From assembly GCA_945862165.1 (NCBI GenBank), contig CAMAXI010000002.1:62001-126000 (forward strand): DNA of 64,000 bases. Direction: 5' to 3'. The notes below the pieces were generated by a model that had not been told where the DNA came from, did no database searches, and saw nothing but the letters and a program-made list of their open reading frames with translations. The stretch comes from Chryseobacterium gleum (GTDB lineage: Bacteria; Bacteroidota; Bacteroidia; Flavobacteriales_D; Crocinitomicaceae). This document shows, piece after piece, positions 54,869 to 62,222 of the stretch. The translations under genes were made by a program, and so were the position numbers. Each line of letters opens with the position of its first letter. The first letter of the stretch is position 1.

Positions 54869-55648
54869 CTAGTTGGTAAAGGTAGGTTTTCTTTTCTCTA
54901 AAAATGCAGTTGTTCCTTCTACGAAATCTTTAGTTCCAAAACAATTACCAAATTCTTCAATTTCCGTTACAAAACCATTAACATCTGTTTTAGTACTTGC
55001 ATTTACCGCACGTATGGCACTTGCAATCGCGATTGGCGAATTAGCAGCGATTTTAATCGCGATTTTTTCAACTACAGATACTAACTCCTCTTGTGTACAT
55101 ACAGTATTTACCAAGCCCCAAGACAATGCATCAGCTGCTGGAATCATACCCGCAGTAAATATCATTTCATTTGCTTTCCCTTTACCTACCAATTGTGCCA
55201 AACGTTGTGTACCTCCATACCCTGGGATAACCCCTAAACTCACTTCTGGCAAACCTAATTTAGCATTTTCCGAAGCAACACGTATATGCGATGCCATTGC
55301 TAATTCTAAACCACCACCTAAAGCGAAACCGTTAACCGCCGCGATAATTGGTTTACGACTATTTTCAATTAAATCAAACAATTTTTCTTGTCCTTCTTTT
55401 GCTAAATTCTTTCCCTCCTCAGGCGAAAAATCCGCAAACTCTTTAATGTCTGCACCCGCAACAAATGCTTTTTCTCCAGCACCAGTTAATGCAACTACAC
55501 GAATTGCTGTATCGTTATTTGCTGCAGTTATAGCATCGTGTAATTCTTGAATCGTTTGTTTATTCAAAGCGTTTAATTGCGCTGGACGATTTATTGTAAT
55601 CCACTGAATCGATTCTTTTTGTGTAACTAGTAAATTCGTGTATTCCAT
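54869..55648 (-). CDS. Enoyl-CoA hydratase/isomerase (crotonase)
   Basis: 259-residue crotonase, likely hydrating enoyl- or crotonyl-CoA in fatty acid or butyrate metabolism. The oxyanion-hole text AGADIKEF and GGGLELAMASHIRVA are present, and the two catalytic glutamates sit in GGGLELAM and LPEVSLGVIPGYGGTQRL. The C-terminal FGTKDFVEGTTAFLEKRKP is standard. It lies between hemJ and the flippase, with gaps of 4 and 1 bp, although these genes have no obvious common pathway. Confidence 0.92.
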   Translation of the reverse strand: MEYTNLLVTQKESIQWITINRPAQLNALNKQTIQELHDAITAANNDTAIRVVALTGAGEKAFVAGADIKEFADFSPEEGKNLAKEGQEKLFDLIENSRKPIIAAVNGFALGGGLELAMASHIRVASENAKLGLPEVSLGVIPGYGGTQRLAQLVGKGKANEMIFTAGMIPAADALSWGLVNTVCTQEELVSVVEKIAIKIAANSPIAIASAIRAVNASTKTDVNGFVTEIEEFGNCFGTKDFVEGTTAFLEKRKPTFTN

Positions 55649-55652
55649 AATT

Positions 55653-56195
55653 CTAAAATTTGTTTTTTTGACGAAAATGTTTATAAATTTTCACGGCAAT
55701 CATGAGTAAAATTCCAACTAAAAAGAACCCAACGGTGCCTTTCACCCAATCGAGCGTTGTTTGTAATTCAACTAAAAATACAATTGCAACTAAAAACAAC
55801 GTTGCTAATTCATTCCATAATCTGAGTTGTGTAGAGGTCCACCGAATTTCATCCCGTTTGAGTTGATTCATAATACGGTGACAAATTAAATGATAGACAA
55901 GTAACAAGACTACAAACGTTAGTTTGATATGCATCCAAGGCAAAGTGAGTAAATACGTATTTTTCAACAACATCCAAACACCAAACACGACCGTTAATAC
56001 CATTGCAGGAGTTGTAATTATAAACCACAATTTTTTCTGCATGATTTTATATTGATCCCCTAGAATCTTTGCTTCTAGTTCGGACTTTTCTTTGGTTTCC
56101 GTATGGTAAATAAATAAACGCACCATGTAGAACAAACCAGCGAACCAGCTTACAACAAAAATGATATGCAGTGCTTTGATAGCGTTATAATCCAT
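55653..56195 (-). CDS. hemJ: HemJ-family protoporphyrinogen IX oxidase
   Basis: 180-residue four-helix membrane protein of the HemJ (UPF0093) family, which oxidises protoporphyrinogen IX to protoporphyrin IX in heme synthesis. Hallmarks are IKALHIIFVVSWFAGLFYMVRLFIYH at the start with the conserved His and Arg, and PWMHIKLTFVVLLLVYH with the conserved His and Lys. RLWNELATL near the end is also conserved. It is first in the hemJ-crotonase-flippase run. TGACGAG-type repeats lie just upstream of its start. Confidence 0.88.
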   Translation of the reverse strand: MDYNAIKALHIIFVVSWFAGLFYMVRLFIYHTETKEKSELEAKILGDQYKIMQKKLWFIITTPAMVLTVVFGVWMLLKNTYLLTLPWMHIKLTFVVLLLVYHLICHRIMNQLKRDEIRWTSTQLRLWNELATLFLVAIVFLVELQTTLDWVKGTVGFFLVGILLMIAVKIYKHFRQKNKF

Positions 56196-56197
56196 AA

Positions 56198-56232
56198 ATG
56201 AGTGACGAGTTAAGCGTGACGAGTGACGAATG
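56198..56232. repeat. TGACGAG-type repeat between hemJ and the next lipoprotein gene
   Basis: GAGTGACGAGTTAAGCGTGA followed directly by another GTGACGAA unit, overlapping the 39-bp gap upstream of hemJ. Same vocabulary as near 23.95, 32.14 and 59.17 kb. Confidence 0.55.
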
Positions 56233-56234
56233 GG

Positions 56235-56768
56235 CTATACTTTCAAACCTTTTACAATACGATCTTTTCTTCTTGTTTTTTGTAATTTTTTGATTGAAAC
56301 AAGTAAACATGCATTGGCAGAAGTCGAAGTAGCATAATAAATTTCATTTCCATAGGATACTTCTGCACCTTTATCGTAATCCCATTTAGCAACAAAATAA
56401 AAACGATCATTGGATTGTCCTTCTCGAATACCGAATTTTATAATACGACCAGAGCCTAACTCAAAACGAACATTGATATCCCCATTTGCTTCAAAACTTT
56501 CAAAGATACATTTGGTTAACGTCGGAATAATGACACGATTTTCTTCTTTACTTTTGGAAGTAACTAATGTTCCATCATCTGTTTTTGCTTTTCCTCCATT
56601 TGTTACCACACGCTCCAAAACGATTGCGGAAGAAGTATAAAACTGCACTTTTTTCATCGCATCGGCAGTGTTCAAACTATATTCTTTTTTAATTTCTGGA
56701 GTTAAAGGTTGACGAATTGCGCAACTAATAGCTAGAAAAAAAACAGATAGATAAACTAAAAATTTCAT
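56235..56768 (-). CDS. Hypothetical lipoprotein
   Basis: 177 residues. The signal peptide ends at a short lipobox (LAISC, about residue 16). The remainder is beta-rich with charged turns (TADAMKKVQFYTSSAIVLERVV, CIFESFEANGDINVRFELGSG, EVSYGNEIYYATSTSANACLLV) and a basic C-terminus (RRKDRIVKGLKV). I do not recognise a family. It stands between hemJ and the MBL hydrolase, divergent from the latter. A TACATTTG box at 56797-56790 with a TTG at 56815-56813 is a candidate promoter. Confidence 0.7.
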   Translation of the reverse strand: MKFLVYLSVFFLAISCAIRQPLTPEIKKEYSLNTADAMKKVQFYTSSAIVLERVVTNGGKAKTDDGTLVTSKSKEENRVIIPTLTKCIFESFEANGDINVRFELGSGRIIKFGIREGQSNDRFYFVAKWDYDKGAEVSYGNEIYYATSTSANACLLVSIKKLQKTRRKDRIVKGLKV

Positions 56769-56789
56769 AGGAATTATTTTGAGTTACTA

Positions 56790-56815
56790 CAAATGTATAA
56801 AATCTATGTAATCAA
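56790..56815 (-). promoter_or_regulatory. Candidate promoter of the hypothetical lipoprotein
   Basis: Minus-strand TTG (56815-56813), 15-nt spacer, TACATTTG (56797-56790), about 22 bp before the start codon. The box fits TAnnTTTG but the spacer is short. Confidence 0.35.
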
Positions 56816-56872
56816 CGGGAAGTAATAAAAAAAAGAAAGCATGAATTATGTATTTTTGTCAAAAAAAACAAG

Positions 56873-57520
56873 ATGGCACTTCATATAGAAAAATTTACGT
56901 TCAACCCATTTCAAGAAAATTCCTATGTGGTTTCTGCACCGGATAAATCAGCGGTGATAATCGATCCAGGATGTGCAACTTCTTCTGAAAAACAAGCACT
57001 TTCCACTTATATTTCTATAAACAACTTGGAAGTAAAAGCTTTATTAAGTACGCATTGTCATATCGATCACGTACTCGGAAATGCATATGTATTAAGAACC
57101 TACCCGGTAGATTATTACATGCATAAATTAGATTTACCCGTGTTGGCTGCTGCAGAACGTTCTGCGGAAGTGTATGGAATTGAAGGATTTGAACCTTCCC
57201 CACAACCAACTCATTTTTTAGAAGACAAACAAATCTTGAAATTTGGAGCTATTGAATTAGAAGTAATCTTTGGTCCGGGTCATGCACCCGGTCATGTAGC
57301 ATTCTATTCCTCTGCAGACTCTGTGGTAATCTCTGGCGATATCTTATTCCAAGGTAGTTTTGGTCGCGTAGACCTTCCTGGTGGGGATATCGAAGTACTA
57401 AAGAAAACAATCAAAGAACGTTTTTTCACCTTACCAGAAGAAACCGTTATTTATTGTGGTCATGGTCCAAATACAAGCATTGGTAAAGAAAAAATATCCA
57501 ACTATATTTTACAGTTTTAA
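56873..57520 (+). CDS. Metallo-beta-lactamase-fold hydrolase (glyoxalase II-like)
   Basis: 215-residue MBL-fold hydrolase. Zinc site: THCHIDH at residues 60-66, then GPGHAPGHVAF, SGDILFQGSFGRVDLPGG and the final YCGHGPNT. This combination fits the hydroxyacylglutathione hydrolase-like subgroup common in Bacteroidota. Substrate unknown; a bacillithiol- or other thiol-ester is possible given ytxJ in the window, but this is speculation. A TPR lipoprotein gene follows after 9 bp. Confidence 0.92.
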   Translation: MALHIEKFTFNPFQENSYVVSAPDKSAVIIDPGCATSSEKQALSTYISINNLEVKALLSTHCHIDHVLGNAYVLRTYPVDYYMHKLDLPVLAAAERSAEVYGIEGFEPSPQPTHFLEDKQILKFGAIELEVIFGPGHAPGHVAFYSSADSVVISGDILFQGSFGRVDLPGGDIEVLKKTIKERFFTLPEETVIYCGHGPNTSIGKEKISNYILQF

Positions 57521-57529
57521 TAGCCTATT

Positions 57530-58537
57530 ATGTGTAAATTCATTTTAATCAGCACACTATTGTTAAGTCATTTACTACTAATTAGTTGCGGAGGTAAACC
57601 AGCGAACAAACATACGAAAATTTCCAAAAAAGAAAACTTAGATAGTTTACTTAAATTGGACCCTAATAATGTAGATTTATTAGTTAAACGCGGAAATAAA
57701 TACTTAGCTACCTATAAATTTTACGATGCCTTAACCGATGGCGCTAAAGCCTTTCGTTTGGACTCGAGCAACTTAGAAGCCCGTTTTTTGTATGCCAATG
57801 CATTGAATAATCGTGCAGAACGTACACAAGTGGATATTGAAAATGCAAAACAACATTTCTTATACCTCATCCAACGTCAACCGGGAAACAAAAAAATCTA
57901 TGTGAGTTTAGCTTCTTCGTATACCCAACAAGGGGATTTTGAAAAATCCTTTCAATACATCAACGAAGCTTTGCGCATCGATAAAAAATACCGAGATGCA
58001 TATATACTTAAAGGAACAAATTATTTAAGTATCGGAAACCGTAAATTAGCTAAATCCTCTTATGAGACTGCAATACAACAAGATACCAAGTTTTTTGAGG
58101 GATACTTATATTTAGGGTATTTGTATTCCGAAGATAACGATCCTTTAGCAGTAGAATATTTCCGTACCGCAGCAACCTTGCGACCAACCTCTACTGATGC
58201 ATTGTATGGAGTTGCTTATAACCTGCAAATTCATGGGAAACTAGAAGAGGCATTAAAGGCATACCGTGAATTATTGCAGGTAGATCAAAAATTCTATTTG
58301 GCATTATTTAATGAAGGATACATCAAACAATTCGAACAAAATCAAATAGATAGCGCAATTTATTATTATTCAAGTGCGATTGAACTACAACCGAAATTTG
58401 TCAAAGGATGGCATAATTTAGGTTTGTGTTATGTGTCGTTAGGGAGAAAACCGGAAGCTTTAAATGCTTTTGCAACTGCCTTAAAGCACAACCCGAAATT
58501 TGAAATTTCACGTATCGAAGCCAATAAATTAAAATGA
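57530..58537 (+). CDS. Tetratricopeptide-repeat lipoprotein
   Basis: 335 residues. Lipobox LISC at about residue 19 (LLLSHLLLISCGGK), then about seven to eight TPR units (for example KKIYVSLASSYTQQGDFEKSFQ, FFEGYLYLGYLYSEDNDPLA and FVKGWHNLGLCYVSLGRKPEAL). Its TGA stop overlaps the start of the following membrane protein (ATGA, 4 bp), so the two are translationally coupled. Function unknown; a periplasmic or outer-membrane scaffold is likely. Confidence 0.87.
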   Translation: MCKFILISTLLLSHLLLISCGGKPANKHTKISKKENLDSLLKLDPNNVDLLVKRGNKYLATYKFYDALTDGAKAFRLDSSNLEARFLYANALNNRAERTQVDIENAKQHFLYLIQRQPGNKKIYVSLASSYTQQGDFEKSFQYINEALRIDKKYRDAYILKGTNYLSIGNRKLAKSSYETAIQQDTKFFEGYLYLGYLYSEDNDPLAVEYFRTAATLRPTSTDALYGVAYNLQIHGKLEEALKAYRELLQVDQKFYLALFNEGYIKQFEQNQIDSAIYYYSSAIELQPKFVKGWHNLGLCYVSLGRKPEALNAFATALKHNPKFEISRIEANKLK

Positions 58538-59115
58538 ATCGACAATCTAAAATAACACAACTTATTGGAGATCTAGCAATCCCCTTAATTGGTTATTATT
58601 TCTGGGGATGGAACATGTTATTCATCTTGTTTTTCTACATTTTGGACGTGGGTGTTTCTACCACATTTACTTTTGTGAAAACGAAATCTATCAACAAATT
58701 TCAGCAAACCAACTATTATCCTTGGAAACACATTTTACTGATATTTCTTGGGTATTTTCTTACTTTTTATTTAGTATATTTTTTGATCCTAAACATTAGT
58801 CCTAAAGTAAATATTTCGGATGAAATTCTTCGCTTTCTTCTGATGAAAGACATGGGATTACCACAAATAGTTCTGTTACTTCCGTTACTTATTGTTGGCG
58901 GTTATATGCAATACAAAATTTCGTTTTTAGTCACCCGTGCTTTCGAAACCACCAAAATTGATTCCTTGTGGCACGAGCATGTAAAAGTGTTTTTATTGAT
59001 TGTTGGCGTTATCGCCTTGTTATTAGGATTGTCGATTTGGATCGTATTTCCAGCATGGGTGTATGTTTGGGGAATGGTGTTGGGAAGTTCGGGGTATCGG
59101 TACTATGTGAGATAA
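58534..59115 (+). CDS. Hypothetical polytopic membrane protein
   Basis: 193 residues with about five hydrophobic segments (LAIPLIGYYFWGWNMLFILFF, HILLIFLGYFLTFYLVYFLIL, LPQIVLLLPLLIVGGYM, VFLLIVGVIALLLGLSIWIVF and WVYVWGMVLGSSG). No catalytic motif is visible and I do not assign a family with confidence. It is coupled to the upstream TPR lipoprotein by a 4-bp overlap. After its stop begins a block of dispersed repeats. Confidence 0.7.
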   Translation: MNRQSKITQLIGDLAIPLIGYYFWGWNMLFILFFYILDVGVSTTFTFVKTKSINKFQQTNYYPWKHILLIFLGYFLTFYLVYFLILNISPKVNISDEILRFLLMKDMGLPQIVLLLPLLIVGGYMQYKISFLVTRAFETTKIDSLWHEHVKVFLLIVGVIALLLGLSIWIVFPAWVYVWGMVLGSSGYRYYVR

Positions 59116-59132
59116 GAGTGACGGTCCTTCCT

Positions 59133-59221
59133 TTCGACAGGCTCAAGGTGAACTAGCCTCAGGAACCGAGTGACGAGTGACGAGTAATAGAAGATTACAG
59201 ATTATAAGATTACAGATTATA
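59133..59221. repeat. Repeat block: TTCGACA copy 2, TGACGAG units, and a 15-bp tandem repeat
   Basis: TTCGACAGGCTCA (59133) followed by TCAGGAACCGAG (59159-59170), then three TGACGAG-like units to about 59185. A perfect 15-bp direct repeat AGATTACAGATTATA lies at 59192-59206 and 59207-59221. None of it is coding. Confidence 0.6.
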
Positions 59222-59245
59222 AGATTTTAACTTTTTGGTTATAGT

Positions 59246-59356
59246 TTAAACAATTGTTTTACAATATTAAACAATTATAAAAGAGTGTATTTATACGCGA
59301 TTTACACGAGTGCTTTAAATCGAATAAATAATTTCTTTAAATTTGATTAAACAATT
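59246..59356 (+). promoter_or_regulatory. Three TTAAACAATT repeats upstream of the antitoxin-like gene
   Basis: TTAAACAATT occurs at 59246-59255, 59267-59276 and 59347-59356, and a near-perfect inverted copy overlaps the first (59252-59261). A TAAATTTG -7 type box is at 59338-59345. These could be operator sites for autoregulation. Confidence 0.45.
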
Positions 59357-59362
59357 ACCATC

Positions 59363-59596
59363 ATGAAAGCAATCAATTTTAATAGCAATTTAATTAACGG
59401 TTATATCCACTTACTAGAAAGATTAAGTCCAAAAAATAAAATGGACTTAATAACACAATTGTCAAAATTCACTTCACCGAAAAAAAATAACACAAAAAAT
59501 GAATTTGCTAATTCATTTGGTGCATGGAAGTCGCATGAATCAGCAGAAGAAATAATTGAAAAAATAAAAGAAACTAATAATATTACCCCTTCTTAG
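59363..59596 (+). CDS. Orphan VapB-like antitoxin (putative, possibly truncated)
   Basis: 77 residues. The text INGYIHLLERLSPKNKMDLITQLSKF followed by FGAWKSHESAEEIIEKIKE resembles Bacteroidota type II antitoxins of PIN-domain toxins, which typically end with a FGAWK-DERSAEEII-like stretch and a further tail. Here the tail is short (TNNITPS) and there is no toxin gene: a convergent methyltransferase overlaps the end by 14 bp. Three 10-bp repeats upstream fit an operator. I regard it as an antitoxin remnant or orphan. Confidence 0.6.
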   Translation: MKAINFNSNLINGYIHLLERLSPKNKMDLITQLSKFTSPKKNNTKNEFANSFGAWKSHESAEEIIEKIKETNNITPS

Positions 59597-60440
59597 CCCT
59601 CACCAAATTCCCATAAAACAACTCTTTTCCAAGTTTTGTTTTTCCCCACAATTCATTTGCTTCAATGTTTCGTTTGTCGAAAAACTTAGTTGTTTCACGA
59701 ACCACATCTTGTAAGGTTATTTTAGGTGAATAGGTGTTTAAAATCAACGTTCCGTTGTCTGAAAGTAGTTGATATGCAGTTTCCAAAAGGGCTGGTAATT
59801 TTTGTTCCAAGATCCACTTTTCGCCTTTTGCGCCAAATCCAAAAGCTGGAGGATCCATTAAAATCACATCGTATTTTTTTCCGCGTTTAACTTCTTTTTG
59901 TGCAAAGGTTAAAGCATCTTCATGCATCCAACGAATATCGGAAAGGTGGTTGAGTTCCATGTTTTCCTTCGCCCAATGAATTAATTGCTTTACGGAATCT
60001 ACATGCGTCACAGCTGCACCAGTATTTCGTGCAACCACCGAGGCTATACCAGTATATGCAAAAAGGTTTAAAAAGGTCTTAGAAGGATCTAAATTGGCGG
60101 ATAAAAAATCCCAATTAACCACTTGTTCTGGGAATATACCGATGTGTTTAAAGGAAGTCAATTCTAATTTGAACTGCAAGTCTTTGTATGCAATGTTCCA
60201 ACTATCCTTTTCAAGCGTATTTCTTCGCTTCCATAAACCTTTGGTAGTAGATTTTTCAATGAATGCGCAATCGGCTTTTTTCTCCCATTCTACAAAAGTG
60301 GTATCCGATTTGAAATATGCTTGTAATTCAGGTCGAATGGTGGTTACAGAACCAAAACGCTCCAATTTCTTTCCACCACCAGCATCTAGTAGTTCATAGG
60401 AATCCCACGCTTGGGTGAAAAGTTTGGTGGATATAGACAC
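59583..60440 (-). CDS. Class I SAM-dependent methyltransferase (RlmI-like)
   Basis: 285 residues with the SAM-binding motif FLNLFAYTGIASVVARNTGA near residue 123, VTHVDSVKQLIHWAKEN as motif II and DVILMDPPAFGFGAKG as motif IV. It resembles RlmI-type 23S rRNA cytosine-C5 methyltransferases but lacks the N-terminal PUA domain of RlmI, and the usual two catalytic cysteines are not obvious, so the substrate is unsure. The start is GTG at 60440, because a stop lies two codons upstream in frame. It is last in the run from the PorZ-like gene. Confidence 0.85.
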   Translation of the reverse strand: MSISTKLFTQAWDSYELLDAGGGKKLERFGSVTTIRPELQAYFKSDTTFVEWEKKADCAFIEKSTTKGLWKRRNTLEKDSWNIAYKDLQFKLELTSFKHIGIFPEQVVNWDFLSANLDPSKTFLNLFAYTGIASVVARNTGAAVTHVDSVKQLIHWAKENMELNHLSDIRWMHEDALTFAQKEVKRGKKYDVILMDPPAFGFGAKGEKWILEQKLPALLETAYQLLSDNGTLILNTYSPKITLQDVVRETTKFFDKRNIEANELWGKTKLGKELFYGNLVRAKKG

Positions 60441-60443
60441 TGT

Positions 60444-61031
60444 TTATTTCTTAGCACGTGGCATTTTCTGACGACCTTTAGTCATCTGAGCCATACGCAT
60501 TTGATTTTTAGAAGGAACGGCAGAAGAAAGTTGCCCTTTCATCATCGTAATTTGCTCTTTCAAAATTCCATTCTCATCCATTTTCTTTGCTTCATTCAAC
60601 AAAGTTACCGCTTCTTGTTTTCTTCCTGTTTGCGCACAAATACCGGATAAATGTAAACGAGCAACCGCATTATCTTGTTTAGTTCTCAATCCCATCTGTA
60701 CCGCTTGACGCAACATTTGTTCTGTTTTCGCAAAACCTAACTCTTGCGTACCTAACATCGCTTTCAAATACAGCACATAAGCATGTTGTTTTTTAGGCAA
60801 TAAATCAGGACGAGAAATTTTGTTTAAGTATCCATGTGCTTTTTCATGGTTTCCAACACGCATTTGATTCAAGGCTAAAATCATGTATTGATTTCGGAAG
60901 AACGATAAAATAATTAATGCTGAAACAAAAACCATAACGATTCCCCATCCCCAGTGACCTGTAGCGAATGAATACACCAATAAAAACAGAGAAAAAGCTG
61001 ATAAAATACAGCGAATTACAAAACCTAACAT
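60444..61031 (-). CDS. Membrane protein with TPR-like cytoplasmic domain
   Basis: 195 residues. Two hydrophobic helices at the N-terminus (CILSAFSLFLLVYSFATGHW and WGIVMVFVSALIILSFF) precede a helical TPR-like stretch (NHEKAHGYLNKISRPDLLPKK, ARLHLSGICAQTGRKQEAV) and a strongly basic C-terminus (MTKGRQKMPRAKK). No family is named with confidence. It lies 12 bp after ridA and 3 bp before the methyltransferase gene, which suggests a common transcript. Confidence 0.72.
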   Translation of the reverse strand: MLGFVIRCILSAFSLFLLVYSFATGHWGWGIVMVFVSALIILSFFRNQYMILALNQMRVGNHEKAHGYLNKISRPDLLPKKQHAYVLYLKAMLGTQELGFAKTEQMLRQAVQMGLRTKQDNAVARLHLSGICAQTGRKQEAVTLLNEAKKMDENGILKEQITMMKGQLSSAVPSKNQMRMAQMTKGRQKMPRAKK

Positions 61032-61043
61032 AAAAATATAGAA

Positions 61044-61478
61044 TTAATCAATAGTGGCAATACATTTCAATTCAATCGCGATAGGCGTTGGTAATGAATT
61101 GATTTCGCAAGTAGTACGACAAGGTAAATTATCCTTGAAATACTCTGCGTATAAACGGTTATATGTGTGGAAATCGCGTTTCATGTTTACCAAGAAAACG
61201 GTAACATCTACTAAATTTTCCCAGCTAGAACCAGACTCTTCTAAGATAACACGTACGTTATCAAAAACGCTTCGGCATTGTGCTTCAAAATCAAACTCCA
61301 AAAAGTTTCCATTTTTATCCAATTTCAATCCTGGAACTTCAGAATCTGTTGCATCTGAACCTGCAGTTCGAGGTCCAACTCCAGATAAAAACAATAAATT
61401 ACCTACGCGTCGTGCGTGAGGATATAAACCAACTGGTTTTGGTGCTTTGCTAGTAGAAATACGTGAATTATCAGACAT
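61044..61478 (-). CDS. RidA-family enamine/imine deaminase
   Basis: 144 residues from the ATG at 61478; an upstream start would extend into the gap before recO. RidA text is clear: KPVGLYPHARRVGNLLFLSGVG near the N-terminus, FDNVRVILEESGSSWENLVDVTVFLVNM in the middle and the substrate-binding Arg in CRTTCEINSLPTP. It probably hydrolyses reactive enamines/imines. The subgroup may be the YjgH/2-aminomuconate-deaminase-like one. It lies between recO and a membrane protein. Confidence 0.88.
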   Translation of the reverse strand: MSDNSRISTSKAPKPVGLYPHARRVGNLLFLSGVGPRTAGSDATDSEVPGLKLDKNGNFLEFDFEAQCRSVFDNVRVILEESGSSWENLVDVTVFLVNMKRDFHTYNRLYAEYFKDNLPCRTTCEINSLPTPIAIELKCIATID

Positions 61479-61510
61479 GAGTGCTATTTTGATGTGCAAA
61501 TATAAGAAAT

Positions 61511-62218
61511 CTATTCCCAAATACTTTCAATCACTTCCAAGGAATTTGTTGGATTAAAATTGGGAATGTGGTGCTTAAAATACGTTAAAAGTAATTGTAG
61601 AACTTGTTTTCGAAGATCTTTTGGAATAGAAAAATGTAATAATACTTCTTTTGGTAATGCTAAAAGCGAACCTAATACATCGACATCTAGTCCTGATTTA
61701 TAGCTAAAATTAGAGGGGATAAAGGGAAGAAACTCTCCATTCTCTACATCGAAATAAGGTGTATTATCTTCTGTTTTTAACGGATAAAAACCCAGTTGTT
61801 GCGAAACTTCTAACAGCCAATAAATCGGATAATTTGCCAAGTTATCATTCGCATCTAACCACGCTAATTCTTCTTCTAAAAAAGTATAAAGGTGTTTATC
61901 TATCACTCCCTCGTGTAGTACGTTTGCTAAAATTTCTACTTGAAAAAAAACAACGGTAGATTTTACAGGGTCAAATGGTATCGTTCCAAACGACTGATAT
62001 AAAATTGCATCTGTCATTTTTGCGAGTTGACCTTCGTCTTTTTGATAATAGGAAAATTCAATGGGAGATAAAGGCAATAGTACTACCCCTTTCTTCTTCT
62101 TTGCTCCTTGAAACAGAAAAGATTTAAGTCCTTCATTTTCGGTAAAACAATGCACAATCAGACTGGTTTCGGAATAGGAAAAACGTTGGATGATTAGTCC
62201 TCGAGAAGTCTTTTTCAT
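61511..62218 (-). CDS. recO: DNA repair protein RecO
   Basis: 235 residues. The N-terminal OB fold starts MKKTSRGLIIQRFSYSETSLIVHCF and LKSFLFQGAKKKKG. The helical part (FFQVEILANVLHEG, YPIYWLLEVSQQLGFYP) matches RecO. It takes part with RecR in loading RecA at gaps. The zinc-finger cysteines found in some RecO proteins are not seen. It lies 4 bp downstream of the PorZ-like gene. Confidence 0.93.
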   Translation of the reverse strand: MKKTSRGLIIQRFSYSETSLIVHCFTENEGLKSFLFQGAKKKKGVVLLPLSPIEFSYYQKDEGQLAKMTDAILYQSFGTIPFDPVKSTVVFFQVEILANVLHEGVIDKHLYTFLEEELAWLDANDNLANYPIYWLLEVSQQLGFYPLKTEDNTPYFDVENGEFLPFIPSNFSYKSGLDVDVLGSLLALPKEVLLHFSIPKDLRKQVLQLLLTYFKHHIPNFNPTNSLEVIESIWE

Positions 62219-62222
62219 TATA

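Noticed and set aside
54873-55550. A 225-codon plus-strand frame antisense to the crotonase gene, and a 202-codon frame antisense to exbB (22462-23070)
   Set aside because: Both overlap genes with intact catalytic or conserved motifs over their whole length and have no recognisable protein signature.
59363-59596. Complete type II toxin-antitoxin module
   Set aside because: No toxin frame exists on either side: upstream is a repeat block and downstream a convergent methyltransferase, so only the antitoxin-like half is supported.
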